64,000 nt of DNA from NCBI RefSeq assembly GCF_003129605.1, contig NZ_QBDX01000001.1, positions 434,001 through 498,000 of the forward strand. The letters run 5' to 3'. The notes beneath the pieces were generated by a model, which was not told the DNA's origin, did not search any database, and saw only the letters and a list, made by a program, of their open reading frames with translations. Below are positions 28,499 to 37,958 of this stretch, piece by piece (positions within the stretch are counted from its first letter, which is position 1; each line of letters opens with the position of its first letter). This DNA is from Hyphobacterium indicum. GTDB taxonomy: Bacteria; Pseudomonadota; Alphaproteobacteria; Caulobacterales; Maricaulaceae. A program made the translations under genes and the position numbers.

Positions 28499-29353
28499 AT
28501 GATGTCCCAAGGGACGTCCAAAACAGGATTTGTGCCTGTCGACGCTGTTTATGCGGACTCGGGCAATGCCTATACGCGCCTGTCGGCTGGCGAGCGGCTT
28601 CGCGAAGCCCGCAGCCGGCTCGGTCTGACACTCGACAGCGCCGCGGCCCGTACCCGCATCCGCCGTGATTATCTCGAAGCTCTGGAAACCATGGATCCGC
28701 GTGGCCTTCCCGCACAGGCGTATGCCATTGGCTATCTGCGGACCTATGCCCGTTTTCTGGAGCTGGACGAGGCAGCGCTGGTCGAGCAATTCAAGGCGGA
28801 AGCCGACACCCAGACCGGCCGTGCCACACCGACCGCCCCCCAGCAGCAACGCGAGATCAAATTGCCGCGCGGCCTGATCGGGGTGGTGGTGATCCTGCTG
28901 CTCGTGACCCTGATCGCCTGGTGGTATTCCAATGCCATATCCGGCGAGACCGTTTTCGACGACATTCCCCCGCCGCCTGATGATGTTCTGGGCGAGACTG
29001 CGGGCAATGCGGTTTTTGCCACCGATCTGCCCCGCGTGGCGTCAGCCGACATCTGGTCTGGCCTGCCTTCCCTGAATCCCACCGAGGATGAAATTCCGGA
29101 TATCATCCTGCGGGCCAGCGCCCCGGTTTTCCTCGAAGTGCGTGACAGCGCAGGGCGAATCCTGTTCTCGCGAGAGTTGGGCGTGGATGAAACCTACCGC
29201 CCGCTGTCCGAGCCGGGTGTCACGGTCACAGCCGCGGATGGCGGCCGCATCATGGTCGAGATCGAAGGCGAGGATGCCCAACCGCTCGGCGAACCCGGCC
29301 AGCCCGTTGCGGACATGCCATTGCTGAACGAACCGCCGACTGACCCGGCATAG
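28499..29353 (+). CDS. RodZ-like helix-turn-helix membrane protein with DUF4115
   Basis: 284 residues. A cytoplasmic helix-turn-helix domain lies at about 28-100 (LSAGERLREARSRLGLTLDSAAARTRIRR, then YLEALE and YAIGYLRTYA). A single transmembrane helix is at about 126-143. A periplasmic DUF4115-like beta domain (about 195-275) has ILRASAPVFLEVRDSAGRILFSREL. This is the RodZ/YfgA architecture, in which RodZ links MreB to the cell wall machinery and shapes the cell. It lies upstream of ispG, as in many proteobacteria. ATG 28499 has GGTGG upstream. Confidence 0.88.
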   Translation: MMSQGTSKTGFVPVDAVYADSGNAYTRLSAGERLREARSRLGLTLDSAAARTRIRRDYLEALETMDPRGLPAQAYAIGYLRTYARFLELDEAALVEQFKAEADTQTGRATPTAPQQQREIKLPRGLIGVVVILLLVTLIAWWYSNAISGETVFDDIPPPPDDVLGETAGNAVFATDLPRVASADIWSGLPSLNPTEDEIPDIILRASAPVFLEVRDSAGRILFSRELGVDETYRPLSEPGVTVTAADGGRIMVEIEGEDAQPLGEPGQPVADMPLLNEPPTDPA

Positions 29354-29410
29354 GGACGCACCCCCTCGCAAGCCGGATCAATCGCGTCTATATCCGGGTT
29401 CAAAGCCCGA

Positions 29411-30550
29411 ATGAGCAAGTCCATGCATGAACAGCATCGCGAAGTCCGCCCCTGGCGCATGATCGAGCGCCGCAAGAGCCGCAAAATCCATGTTGGCAAT
29501 ATTGCCGTCGGCGGGGATGCGCCGATCAGCGTGCAATCCATGACCAACACGCCGACGCAGGATGTTTCGGCGACGATTGGCCAGATCCGCCAGCTGGAGG
29601 AGGCCGGGGCCGATATCGTGCGCGTTTCCTGCCCCGACGAGGAGTCCACCGCGGCGTTTTCGGCAATTGCAAAATCGGTGTCGGTGCCGCTCGTGGCGGA
29701 CATCCATTTCCATTACAAGCGCGGCATCGAAGCGGCGAAGGCCGGTGCAGCCTGCCTGCGCATCAACCCCGGCAATATTGGCAAGATGGATCGCGTGAAA
29801 GAGGTCGTCCAGGCCGCCAGGGATCACGGCTGCTCCATCCGCATCGGGGTGAATGGCGGTTCGCTGGAACGCCACCTGCTGGAAAAATATGGCGAGCCCT
29901 GCCCTGAAGCCATGGTGGAGAGCGCGCTCGATCACGCGAAAATTCTCGATGATCTCGACTTCCACGAATACAAGATTTCGGTGAAGGCGTCCGACCTGTT
30001 CCTGACCGTGGCCGCCTACCAGATGCTGGCCGAAGCCACGGATGCGCCCCTGCATCTCGGCGTCACCGAAGCGGGCGGAGCACGCATCGGCTCGGTCAAG
30101 TCCGCGATCGGCATGGGCAATCTCCTCTGGTCCGGCATCGGCGACACCATCCGCGTATCGCTATCAGCCGATCCCGTCGAGGAGATCAAGGTCGGGTTCG
30201 ACATGCTGAAATCGCTGGGCCTGCGCACACGCGGCGTCAACATCATCGCCTGCCCGTCCTGTGCGCGGCAGGGCTTTGACGTAATCCGCACCGTCGAGGC
30301 GCTCGAAGCGCGCCTGTCGCACATTTCAGAGCCGATCTCGCTGTCGATCATCGGCTGTGTCGTCAACGGGCCGGGCGAGGCCATGTTCACCGATCTCGGC
30401 TTTACCGGCGGCGGCAAGGGCTCGGGCAAGATGTATGTCTCCGGCAAGGCGGATCACAACGTTTCCAACGAGGAAATGGTCGAGCACATTGCCCGCCTGG
30501 TCGAAGCCCGCGCTGAACAGATGCGTGCCGCCAGGGATGCAGCGGAGTAA
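29411..30550 (+). CDS. ispG: 4-hydroxy-3-methylbut-2-enyl diphosphate synthase (flavodoxin)
   Basis: 379 residues, the penultimate enzyme of the MEP isoprenoid pathway, converting MEcPP to HMBPP with a [4Fe-4S] cluster. The N-terminal TIM barrel has [23 protein letters not shown] and [17 protein letters not shown]. Cluster ligands are in [10 protein letters not shown] and [12 protein letters not shown], where the conserved Glu also sits. Alternative start ATG 29423 is possible. It lies 57 bp after the RodZ-like gene, and an ArsC-like gene follows after 4 bp. Confidence 0.97.
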   Translation: MSKSMHEQHREVRPWRMIERRKSRKIHVGNIAVGGDAPISVQSMTNTPTQDVSATIGQIRQLEEAGADIVRVSCPDEESTAAFSAIAKSVSVPLVADIHFHYKRGIEAAKAGAACLRINPGNIGKMDRVKEVVQAARDHGCSIRIGVNGGSLERHLLEKYGEPCPEAMVESALDHAKILDDLDFHEYKISVKASDLFLTVAAYQMLAEATDAPLHLGVTEAGGARIGSVKSAIGMGNLLWSGIGDTIRVSLSADPVEEIKVGFDMLKSLGLRTRGVNIIACPSCARQGFDVIRTVEALEARLSHISEPISLSIIGCVVNGPGEAMFTDLGFTGGGKGSGKMYVSGKADHNVSNEEMVEHIARLVEARAEQMRAARDAAE

Positions 30551-30554
30551 ACCC

Positions 30555-30893
30555 ATGAAACTCTACGGGCTGAAGAATTGCGACACCTGCAAAAAAGCCA
30601 TGAAGGCTCTCGACGCCGCCGGGCAGAGCTACACCTTCGTCGATATTCGCGCCGAGGCGGATGTGGCCTCGCTCGCCCCGCAATGGCTGAAGCAGGTTGA
30701 TTCCGCAAAGTTGATCAATACCCGCTCCACTACATGGCGGCAGCTGGACGAGGCCGAGCGCGCCAAGGCCGAAACCGATCCCGTGGGCCTGCTGGCGGCC
30801 AACCCGACGCTCGTCAAACGTCCGGTGATCGAGCGCGGCGATGAGGTTTTCGTCGGCTGGACGAAGGATGTTCAGGCGTCCTTGGGCGTCTGA
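30555..30893 (+). CDS. ArsC/Spx-family (YffB-like) reductase-like protein
   Basis: 112 residues of thioredoxin fold. MKLYGLKNCDTCKKAMKAL carries Cys9 and Cys12 in a CxxC-like site. It is followed by VDIRAEA, LINTRSTTWRQLDE and NPTLVKRPVIERGDEVFVGW, the ordered ArsC-family motifs. It is most like YffB, a small ArsC-like protein of unclear role that may use glutathione; true arsenate reductase activity is not shown. I start at ATG 30555, because a longer frame lies within ispG. It is close-packed with ispG and the aldolase-like gene. Confidence 0.88.
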   Translation: MKLYGLKNCDTCKKAMKALDAAGQSYTFVDIRAEADVASLAPQWLKQVDSAKLINTRSTTWRQLDEAERAKAETDPVGLLAANPTLVKRPVIERGDEVFVGWTKDVQASLGV

Positions 30894-30895
30894 TC

Positions 30896-31981
30896 GTGTC
30901 CGGGCTGCGTGATCAATGCGATATCCGGATCGGTTTTCCGCGCGGCGATGAAGGCACGCCCGCGCAATGGCTGCGGACCATCGCCGATTATCTGGAAAAC
31001 GAAAACGCCACCGACGAAATATATCTCGCCGGCAAGCTTGCCGAAAAGCTGGAGCGCTACTGCGCAGAAATGCTTGGCAAGCCCGCTGCGCTCTGGTTTC
31101 CGACCGGCACAATGGCGCAGGCCGCTGCCGCGCTGATCCACGCAGACGCAACAGGCCGCAAAACCCTCGCTCTGCACCCGACGTCTCACCTTCTCCTGCA
31201 CGAAGATGACGGCGCGCAGCAACTCCTGAAGCTGGATGTCGCGATCCTGGGCGAGTGGCCGCGCGTCATTGACGCACGCGACGTGCAGGCTCTCGACGTC
31301 GATCCCGCCTGCGGCTTCATCGAGTTACCGCAGCGCCATAATGGCGGACTTTGCCCGGATTGGGAAACGCTGACCGGAGCAGTGAGTGCGATCCATGCAA
31401 GAGGTGCCAGAGCCCACATGGACGGCGCGCGCCTGTGGTCGACTCGCGAGGCCCTCGGCGGGCGCAGCTATGCAGACATCTGTGCGCCCTTCGACAGTGT
31501 TTATGCCTCTTTCTACAAGGAAATCGGCGCGCTGGGCGGGGCCATCCTCGCCGGAGAAGCAGATTTCATCGCGCAGGCCAAACTCTGGCGGCACCGGCAG
31601 GGCGGCTTGCTGATCCGGGGCTGGCCGATGATCGCCGATGCGTTGCGCTGCCTGCCGCGCGTCATTGACGCCATGCCGGGCTGTATCGCCGCGGCAAGGG
31701 AGATTGCCGGCCAGATCCGCAACATCGGCTTTGAAATCGAGCCATGGCCGGTTCAGACCAGCATGTTCCATGTCCGCCTGCCGCTCACCAAGGCCGAGTT
31801 CGCGGCGCTTCGCGATGCCATAGCGCGCGAAACGAACGTCTGGATTGGCGGATCCGGCTGGGAGCTGGACGGGCGCCCGGGCATGTCGCTGGAAATAGCG
31901 GTCGATGCACAGCTGGCTGCGGCGGACCGGGGCCGGCTTGTCGAGGCCTTTGCCATGCTGAGACGCCGGATCGCCGCCTAG
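30896..31981 (+). CDS. threonine aldolase/beta-eliminating lyase family enzyme
   Basis: 361 residues of PLP fold type I. The conserved elements are FPTGTMAQAAAALI near the start, HMDGARLW (Asp176, ring nitrogen contact) and SFYKEIGALGGAIL with the likely Schiff-base Lys208. The family (threonine aldolase/beta-eliminating lyase) cleaves threonine or allo-threonine to glycine and acetaldehyde, but related lyases cannot be ruled out. The GTG start at 30896 is only 2 bp after the ArsC-like stop. The stop shares CTAG with the convergent retropepsin/PDZ gene. Confidence 0.87.
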   Translation: MSGLRDQCDIRIGFPRGDEGTPAQWLRTIADYLENENATDEIYLAGKLAEKLERYCAEMLGKPAALWFPTGTMAQAAAALIHADATGRKTLALHPTSHLLLHEDDGAQQLLKLDVAILGEWPRVIDARDVQALDVDPACGFIELPQRHNGGLCPDWETLTGAVSAIHARGARAHMDGARLWSTREALGGRSYADICAPFDSVYASFYKEIGALGGAILAGEADFIAQAKLWRHRQGGLLIRGWPMIADALRCLPRVIDAMPGCIAAAREIAGQIRNIGFEIEPWPVQTSMFHVRLPLTKAEFAALRDAIARETNVWIGGSGWELDGRPGMSLEIAVDAQLAAADRGRLVEAFAMLRRRIAA

Positions 31982-33087
31982 TCCACCAGCGTCACAAGTG
32001 GCAGAGAGATATCGGTATTCTCCCCCTGGCGGCGGACGGTGATCGCGTCCGGCATAGGCTCGCCGCGTGCAACACCGCATCCCCGTTCGGCGACCGGCAA
32101 ACCATCAAAATGGGTCAGCACATCGCCTTCGGCGAGCCCGGCCCCGGCTGCCGCACTGCCCGGCAGGATCGCATCAATGGTTATGGTCCGGCCCGGCGTC
32201 GGGCGCAGTGCCAGACCGTGGGTGACTTCGGCATCCATGGTAATCGGGCCCCCGCTGTCGATCCGCTCGATCCGGACGCGGTCATTCTCGAGGTCGAAGG
32301 TCCAGGTGAAGTGGCGCATCATCATGCCGCCGATAATTTCCGTTTCCGGAAGACTCTCGATCAGGGGTTGTTCGAACACGTGGGGGCCGATACGGGCATT
32401 GCCGGCCAGACGTCCACCGTCCCTGTATTCGATTCGCGAAAAACGGATTGAAGCGCCAACCGGCCGCGGCGTTTCGGTGAGGTTGTAGCGGTCCAGATTC
32501 TGGACTGCCAGCGGTGTACCTCCCGCTCCGGAATCAATCAGCAGGCGCCGGGTCCGCCCGTCGATATCCACCCGCAGGAAAGGCCGCACGCCGGGACCGC
32601 GTGTTGAAAAAACCGTCTCATTATCCGGCCGTGGCAATTCGCCTTCGGTCAGGCGGATCGTGCCGGCCTCATAATCCAGCGTCATGAGAAAATCGCGGAA
32701 AAACGTGTAACCGAGAATACCGTCAATCTCCCGGCCGAGCCCGACGGTAAGATGGTCGAGCTGGCTGAGCCGCACCGGCAAGCGATTAATATCCAGCGGT
32801 CCCATCGTGGCATTGGTGATATTCACACCGTCCAGATCGCTGACATCCATGTTTGCCACCCGTGCGATGGAATCGGGGTCGATATAGGTCCGCTCGGCGC
32901 CGGTATCATAGATCAGCCAGAGCGTCCGGTCCGCATCGCTAGCCGGTCGTCCCTCCTGCGCACTGACCACAATCGGGACGAAAAAATAGTCGCGGCACAT
33001 CTCGGTGGGAATAACGAGCTCTTCCTGCGCCAGAGCGGCGACAGGAAGGATGAGCAAGGCGAAGGTGGTCGAGATGATTTTCAGCAT
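31978..33087 (-). CDS. secreted double retropepsin-like aspartyl protease with PDZ domain
   Basis: 369 residues. A signal peptide (1-20, ending AALA) is followed by two pepsin-like half-domains, with catalytic-type triads YDTGAERT (Asp61) and IDSGAGGT (Asp185), and then a C-terminal PDZ domain (about 295-345, [23 protein letters not shown]). This is the tandem aspartyl protease plus PDZ layout found in many bacterial secreted proteins of unknown target. It probably acts in the periplasm, perhaps recognising C-termini through PDZ. It lies between the aldolase-like gene and the LOG gene on the other strand. Confidence 0.88.
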   Translation of the reverse strand: MLKIISTTFALLILPVAALAQEELVIPTEMCRDYFFVPIVVSAQEGRPASDADRTLWLIYDTGAERTYIDPDSIARVANMDVSDLDGVNITNATMGPLDINRLPVRLSQLDHLTVGLGREIDGILGYTFFRDFLMTLDYEAGTIRLTEGELPRPDNETVFSTRGPGVRPFLRVDIDGRTRRLLIDSGAGGTPLAVQNLDRYNLTETPRPVGASIRFSRIEYRDGGRLAGNARIGPHVFEQPLIESLPETEIIGGMMMRHFTWTFDLENDRVRIERIDSGGPITMDAEVTHGLALRPTPGRTITIDAILPGSAAAGAGLAEGDVLTHFDGLPVAERGCGVARGEPMPDAITVRRQGENTDISLPLVTLVD

Positions 33088-33169
33088 AAGGGGAGTATTG
33101 CCGGACTTCTTTTATGAGAAAAGGGGGCAGGCTCTTTTCATTTTCCATGGAATCCGGCCACATGCACCG

Positions 33170-33760
33170 ATGACAGCACTCAATGCCATCTGCGTCTATT
33201 GCGGCTCGAATGCCGGAACGCGCCCGGAATATGCTGCCGCCGCGAAAGCCATGGGCGAAGCTCTGGCCGAACGGGGCCTCACCCTTGTCTATGGGGGTGG
33301 CAAGGTCGGCCTGATGGGCGCCGTCGCGGATGCCGCCCTGGCCGCTGGCGGCCGCGTGATTGGCATCATCCCTGAATTCCTGGCCCTCAAGGAGGTGGCA
33401 CATGCCGGCCTGACGGAGCTGGTCGTGGTCGACTCCATGCACACGCGTAAGGCCGAGATGGAACGCCGCTCGGATGGCTTCATCGCCCTGCCGGGCGGTA
33501 TCGGCACCATGGAAGAACTCTTCGAGATCTGGACATGGAGCCAGCTTGGTCAGCATAAAAAGCCCTGCGGCCTGCTCGATGTTGACGGCTATTTCAGCCA
33601 TCTCAATGCCTTCCTCGACCGCATGGCGGAAGATGGTTTCGTCAACGCGGATCACCGCGCCATGCTCCACCGCAGCGAAAATGCCAGCCAGCTTCTCGAT
33701 GCCTTTGCCGGCTACGAAGCGCCGCCGGCCGATATCCGCATCAAGGTGCAACAGACGTGA
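33170..33760 (+). CDS. LOG family protein (TIGR00730)
   Basis: 196 residues of Rossmann fold. The LOG signature PGGIGTMEE is at 108-116, with the upstream MHTRKAEM carrying the conserved Arg/Lys. The start is at [16 protein letters not shown]. Family members are lysine decarboxylase-like by name but act as nucleoside-5'-monophosphate phosphoribohydrolases, including cytokinin activation in plants. The bacterial substrate is unclear. ATG 33170 is the start that fits the family. It is divergent from the retropepsin/PDZ gene, with an 82-bp gap, and has no strong ribosome site. Confidence 0.93.
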   Translation: MTALNAICVYCGSNAGTRPEYAAAAKAMGEALAERGLTLVYGGGKVGLMGAVADAALAAGGRVIGIIPEFLALKEVAHAGLTELVVVDSMHTRKAEMERRSDGFIALPGGIGTMEELFEIWTWSQLGQHKKPCGLLDVDGYFSHLNAFLDRMAEDGFVNADHRAMLHRSENASQLLDAFAGYEAPPADIRIKVQQT

Positions 33761-33814
33761 TGACATTACAGGCCGCCGAGTTCACACCGGATTACGATTA
33801 AAGGGGAGACTTCC

Positions 33815-34237
33815 ATGACCGATTCCATTCTCACACCCGCCCTTGCCCTGATCTGCTGGACGCTGGTCATGTGGATCTGGATGTATGCCACCCGTATCCC
33901 GGCCATGCAGAAGGCGAAGATCAACCCGGCGAAACTGCAGGAAAAATCAGAGCTGGATGTCCTGCCGAAGGAAGTCCGCCGCATCGCCGACAATTACAAC
34001 CATTTGCACGAACAGCCGGTGATTTTCTATGCGCTGATCTTCTACGCTGCCCTTGCCGGGTCGGCATCAGTAGTGATGATCTATGCGGCCTGGGCGTATG
34101 TCGCCTTGCGCATCGCGCACAGCCTGATCCAGGCGCTCTGGAATTTCATCCCGGTCCGCTTCTCCGTGTTCATGCTGTCCTCACTCGTTCTCCTGTTCAT
34201 CGCAGCCATCAATGTCGGCTATTTGCTGGGGAGCTAA
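33815..34237 (+). CDS. MAPEG family membrane protein
   Basis: 140 residues with four hydrophobic helices (about 5-27, 68-85, 88-105 and 115-138), the MAPEG layout. ENVIRON-type motifs include NYNHLHEQPVIFYALIFY, where the family-conserved Glu/Asn/His stretch sits, and AYVALRIAHSLIQ. MAPEG proteins are glutathione- or eicosanoid-linked membrane enzymes; bacterial members are uncharacterised. AGGGGAG precedes ATG 33815. It lies between the LOG gene and prfA. Confidence 0.88.
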   Translation: MTDSILTPALALICWTLVMWIWMYATRIPAMQKAKINPAKLQEKSELDVLPKEVRRIADNYNHLHEQPVIFYALIFYAALAGSASVVMIYAAWAYVALRIAHSLIQALWNFIPVRFSVFMLSSLVLLFIAAINVGYLLGS

Positions 34238-34285
34238 CAGCAAAGAGGCGTTTTCAGTTTTCACGGTCGGTGATAACCACGCTCC

Positions 34286-35356
34286 ATGCACGCCCCAGAA
34301 GCCCGTCTGGAACAGGTCCTTGACCGGTTCGATCAAGTTGAAGCCCGCCTCGGCGCCGCCAGTGACGGCGAAGAGATCGTGCGCCTGTCCCGTGAACACT
34401 CCGAGCTGAAGCCCGTCGCCGAAAAAGCCCGCGCGCTGAAAGCCGCCCGTGCCGAGCTGGCCGATCTCGAGGAAATGATGGAAGGCGGCGACCGCGAAAT
34501 GGCGGAAATGGCGCGCGAGGAATTCTACGCGCTGAAGGAACGCCTGCCGGATCTGGAGCACGAGGTGGCCTTGCTCCTTCTGCCAAAGGACAAGGACGAT
34601 ACCGCCAATGCCATGCTGGAAATACGCGCCGGGACAGGCGGGGACGAAGCGGCGCTCTTTGCCGGCGATCTCTACGAGATGTATCGACGCTATGCCGAGT
34701 TGCAGGGCTGGAAGTTCGAACTGGAATCCGCCAGCGAGGGCGAGGTCGGCGGCTACAAGGAGGTCATTGCCTCGATCTCGGGCAATGGCGTATTTGGCCG
34801 CCTGAAATTTGAATCCGGCGTGCACCGTGTCCAGCGCGTCCCCGCCACCGAAAGCCAGGGCCGCGTCCACACCTCCGCAGCCACCGTTGCCATCCTGCCC
34901 GAGCCCGAAGAGATCGATATCGAGCTCAAGGACGATGATATCCGCGTCGATACGATGCGGGCGTCCGGCGCCGGCGGCCAGCACGTCAACAAAACCGATT
35001 CCGCCGTCCGCATGACCCACATACCCACCGGAATCGTGGTGCTGTGCCAGGAAAAGTCCCAGCACCAGAACCGCGCCCGCGCCCTGCAGCTGCTCAAGAC
35101 CAAACTCTATGACATGGAGCGCGAGGCGGCGGATGCAGAGCGTGCCAATGCCCGCAAATCCCAGGTCGGCTCCGGCGACCGGTCGGAGAAAATCCGCACC
35201 TATAATTTCCCCGAAAACCGGGTCTCCGACCACCGTATCAAGCTGACCCTCTACAAACTGCAGGACATCCTTTCCGGCAATGCGCTCGACGAGGTGATTT
35301 CCGCTCTCATTGCCGAGGATGAAGCTGCCCGTCTTGCTGCCCTGGCGGATGCATGA
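34286..35356 (+). CDS. prfA: peptide chain release factor 1
   Basis: 356 residues. RF1 reads UAA/UAG stop codons and hydrolyses peptidyl-tRNA. The codon-reading PAT motif is at 187-189 and the catalytic GGQ at 230-232 ([16 protein letters not shown]). [20 protein letters not shown] is typical. The Gln of GGQ is the target of PrmC methylation, and prmC follows two genes down. The gene overlaps the MOSC gene by 4 bp. Confidence 0.98.
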   Translation: MHAPEARLEQVLDRFDQVEARLGAASDGEEIVRLSREHSELKPVAEKARALKAARAELADLEEMMEGGDREMAEMAREEFYALKERLPDLEHEVALLLLPKDKDDTANAMLEIRAGTGGDEAALFAGDLYEMYRRYAELQGWKFELESASEGEVGGYKEVIASISGNGVFGRLKFESGVHRVQRVPATESQGRVHTSAATVAILPEPEEIDIELKDDDIRVDTMRASGAGGQHVNKTDSAVRMTHIPTGIVVLCQEKSQHQNRARALQLLKTKLYDMEREAADAERANARKSQVGSGDRSEKIRTYNFPENRVSDHRIKLTLYKLQDILSGNALDEVISALIAEDEAARLAALADA

Positions 35357-36114
35357 CCGGGCGCGTCGCTGCGCTGGCCCGCCACCCGGTGAAGGGCTTT
35401 ACACCGGAACCGCTGTCCTCTGTTCATTTGCGCGCCGGTGCACACTTTCCCGGCGACCGGCTCTATGCCGTCGAGGACGGCCCGTCCGGCTTCGATCCGG
35501 AAGCGCCTGAGCACATAAAGAAGATGGCCTTTACCGTTCTGGCGAAATTGCCGGAGGTCGCGGCGGTCCGCACGAAATGGAATGAGGACGAAGGCACACT
35601 GACAGCCTGGCATCCGGATTTCGGGGAAATAACTATAGATCTCGAAGATGATTCCGGCCGCTCGGTTTTCGCCACCTGGCTCTCCGGCGTGCTGGCAGGC
35701 AAGGTGAGGGGGCCGCTGAAAGTGCTCGCAGCTCCGAATGCTCACCGCTTCATGGACAGCCGCACCGGCTTTGTTTCCCTCATTAATCTGGAAAGTGTCC
35801 GCGATTTCGAAGCGAAGATCGGCCGCCCCGTCGATCCGGCGCGTTTTCGCGGCAATGTCATGGTTGAGGGTTGGCCGGCCTGGTCGGAACTGGAGATGGC
35901 GGATCAGGAGATCGTTATCGGCGGGGCCCGCTTGCGGGGACTCAAACCGATTGAGCGCTGCACCGCCACCCATGTCGATCCGCACACGGCAGTGCGGGAC
36001 ATTGATGTCGTTCCGCTCCTGCGCCAGCATTATGGCCACTTCGATTGCGGGCTGTATGCGGAGGTAGCTATCAGCGGAAATATCCATACCGGCGACGCTG
36101 CCGGACCACTGTAA
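35353..36114 (+). CDS. MOSC domain-containing protein
   Basis: 253 residues. An N-terminal beta-barrel segment starts [20 protein letters not shown], and a MOSC C-terminal domain has [23 protein letters not shown] (Cys at about 201, the sulfur-carrying position of Moco sulfurase/mARC-type domains) and [16 protein letters not shown] proteins handle molybdenum-cofactor sulfur or reduce N-hydroxylated compounds. It is wedged between prfA and prmC with overlapping start/stop codons on both sides, so it must be co-translated with them. A functional link to translation termination is not obvious. Confidence 0.88.
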   Translation: MTGRVAALARHPVKGFTPEPLSSVHLRAGAHFPGDRLYAVEDGPSGFDPEAPEHIKKMAFTVLAKLPEVAAVRTKWNEDEGTLTAWHPDFGEITIDLEDDSGRSVFATWLSGVLAGKVRGPLKVLAAPNAHRFMDSRTGFVSLINLESVRDFEAKIGRPVDPARFRGNVMVEGWPAWSELEMADQEIVIGGARLRGLKPIERCTATHVDPHTAVRDIDVVPLLRQHYGHFDCGLYAEVAISGNIHTGDAAGPL

Positions 36115-36908
36115 TGATTGACGCGGCTCGCAAGGCGCGCTGGATCGCGCAGCTGAAATCCGCTGGCATCGATGAAGCGGCCCTGGATCTGCGCCACATT
36201 CTGCTGGCCGCCGCAGATGATACCGCTGTGGACACCATGGTCACCCGCCGCGCCAGTCGCGAACCGCTTTCCCACATTCTCGGTGACAAGCCGTTCTGGA
36301 CGCTGGACCTGAAGGTCACGCCCGACGTGCTCACCCCGCGGGCCGACACCGAAACACTGGTTGAGACATGCCTGAAGCAGATCAGCAGCAGAAATGCAGC
36401 ACTGCGCATCGCCGATTTCGGGACCGGGTCCGGCGCCATTCTGCTGGCGCTCCTGTCCGAATGGCCCAACGCAACAGGGCTCGGCATCGATATCAGCGAA
36501 TCGGCCTTGGCGATTGCGATGGAAAATGCCGTTCGGAACCGGCTTTCAGACCGCGCTGATTTCCAGACCGGGAACTGGGCTGAGGGCATTTCCGATAACA
36601 GTCTCGACCTGGCTGTTTCCAATCCGCCCTATATCGCCAGCGCCGTGCTGGAGACACTGGACCCGGAAGTGCGTGAGTACGAGCCCCGCATCGCCCTCGA
36701 TGGCGGCGCAAACGGCCTCGATATCTATCGCATTCTTTTGCCAGAACTTTTTCGGGTTCTGAAATCCGGCGGACGCATGGCTGTCGAAATCGGATATGAT
36801 CAGGCAGAGGCCATTATGGCGCTGGCAGAAAAGGCCGGATTTGCCGGGATTGCCCTCGCGCGGGACCTCGGCGGGCAGCCACGTGTCGTCTCCGGGCTGA
36901 AACCGTAA
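36114..36908 (+). CDS. prmC: release factor glutamine methyltransferase
   Basis: 264 residues. It methylates the Gln of the GGQ motif in RF1/RF2. PLSHILGDKPFWTLDLKVTPDVLTPRADTETLVE is the N-terminal hallmark. The SAM motif is DFGTGSG (101-107) and the active-site NPPY at 170-173 (AVSNPPYIAS). The start ATG 36114 overlaps the MOSC stop by one base (TAATG), so the earlier in-frame start is not needed. Together with prfA it forms the release-factor module. Confidence 0.96.
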   Translation: MIDAARKARWIAQLKSAGIDEAALDLRHILLAAADDTAVDTMVTRRASREPLSHILGDKPFWTLDLKVTPDVLTPRADTETLVETCLKQISSRNAALRIADFGTGSGAILLALLSEWPNATGLGIDISESALAIAMENAVRNRLSDRADFQTGNWAEGISDNSLDLAVSNPPYIASAVLETLDPEVREYEPRIALDGGANGLDIYRILLPELFRVLKSGGRMAVEIGYDQAEAIMALAEKAGFAGIALARDLGGQPRVVSGLKP

Positions 36909-37133
36909 ACCGCAACCGACAAAGCCCCTTGGAAAATGATCCAATGCGGGCTAGCTTGCCACCCAAGTTGAGGGAAGGCGCACCGGGCAAGGCTGTCGGG
37001 CGCACAGATTTCCCCTCCAGCTTATCGTCCGTTTTCGTTATCGGTATTGATCTTCAACGGATGATGCGCGCCGCTAGTACACGGGGGAACGCGGCTTGGC
37101 TTGCAGCCTGACAATAATGAGGAATTGACGACG

Positions 37134-37784
37134 ATGAAGCGTCAGCGCGGACGGGGCCGGGGAAAACCTGGCGGCAATCAAGGTAACCGCTCGTTTGAAA
37201 GCAATGGTCCGGACGTCAAAATCCGGGGCAATGCCTCAACGGTTTACGAGAAATATATGCAACTTGCCCGTGACGCATCGTCGTCGGGGGACCGGGTCAT
37301 GGCCGAAAACTACTACCAGCACGCGGATCACTATTTCCGTGTGGTGGCCGAGCAGCAGGCAGCTCTGATCGAGCAACAGCAGCGCCGGGAACGCCAGCAG
37401 GGCCAGCAGGGTCAGCACAATAATAGCAATAATAACCAGAATGATGGCGGAAATGACCGCCGCCGCAATTACCGCAATCGCAATGAGGCGGATAACAATG
37501 CGGACGATCAGCCCTCCCGCGGCGCGCAAGATGAAAACAGGGGCGACCAGCCGGACAATGAAACGCCGCGCCGTGGCCGCCGTCCGCGCCGCCAGCCGAT
37601 GGAAAGCCAGCGCGATCCGCTTGAAGTGGTTGATCCGGAAGCCGGTGGCAAGCCGGAGATGACCAGCTCCGGGGATGAGGATGACCAGCCCAAGCCGCGC
37701 CGTGGCCGCCGTCCGCGCAAGGCGGCAGACGCAGAGGGTTCCGGAAATGCCTCAGGCGACGGATCCAACACTGAAGCGGCCTGA
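37134..37784 (+). CDS. DUF4167 domain protein with low-complexity basic tail
   Basis: 216 residues starting MKRQRGRGRGKPGG. The conserved N-terminal domain (about 25-85) contains FESNGPDVKIRGNASTVYEKYMQLARDASSSGDRVMAENYYQHADHYFRV, the DUF4167 signature. A Gln/Asn-rich segment follows, then two near-identical basic repeats (PRRGRRPRRQ and PRRGRRPRKA) separated by acidic stretches. The design suggests an RNA-binding or ribosome-associated protein, but function is unknown. ATG 37134 has GAGGAA upstream. Common in alphaproteobacteria next to the prfA-prmC region (recollection). Confidence 0.9.
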   Translation: MKRQRGRGRGKPGGNQGNRSFESNGPDVKIRGNASTVYEKYMQLARDASSSGDRVMAENYYQHADHYFRVVAEQQAALIEQQQRRERQQGQQGQHNNSNNNQNDGGNDRRRNYRNRNEADNNADDQPSRGAQDENRGDQPDNETPRRGRRPRRQPMESQRDPLEVVDPEAGGKPEMTSSGDEDDQPKPRRGRRPRKAADAEGSGNASGDGSNTEAA

Positions 37785-37807
37785 TCAAGCTGATCGCAAG
37801 CCTTCTG

Positions 37808-37835
37808 AAACCCCGGCCGGTGTGCCGGGGTTTTT
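37808..37835 (+). terminator. intrinsic terminator after the DUF4167 gene
   Basis: AAACCCCGGC pairs with GCCGGGGTTT around a short loop, followed by further Ts (TTTTTGTTTG). It lies 24 bp past the DUF4167 stop and just upstream of the clpB promoter. Confidence 0.9.
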
Positions 37836-37850
37836 GTTTGCGCCCACACC

Positions 37851-37879
37851 CTTGTGTGATCAATCCGCAACACCTATTT
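37851..37879 (+). promoter_or_regulatory. RpoH (sigma-32) heat-shock promoter of clpB
   Basis: CTTG at 37851-37854 and CCTATTT at 37873-37879, separated by 18 bp, match the alphaproteobacterial RpoH consensus CTTG-N17/18-CYTATNT. It lies 80 bp before the clpB ATG and directly after a terminator, as expected for an independently heat-induced unit. The match is from the sequence; the regulation is inferred. Confidence 0.82.
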
Positions 37880-37958
37880 CAGCTTCAGGATAGGGGCCGG
37901 GCCTGGCGAAGGACGGCCCCGGAATTGCAATCTCGCCTGATCGGGGGATGGAACAGAC

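Noticed and set aside
29340-29410. Possible tRNA (GGGTTCAAAGCCC near the end)
   Set aside because: A TpsiC-like stem is visible but no acceptor, D or anticodon stem can be paired around it.
36909-37133. Gene in the gap between prmC and DUF4167
   Set aside because: Only a 60-aa frame is open, with no ribosome site or motif. I see no clear promoter or other feature in this 225-bp gap.
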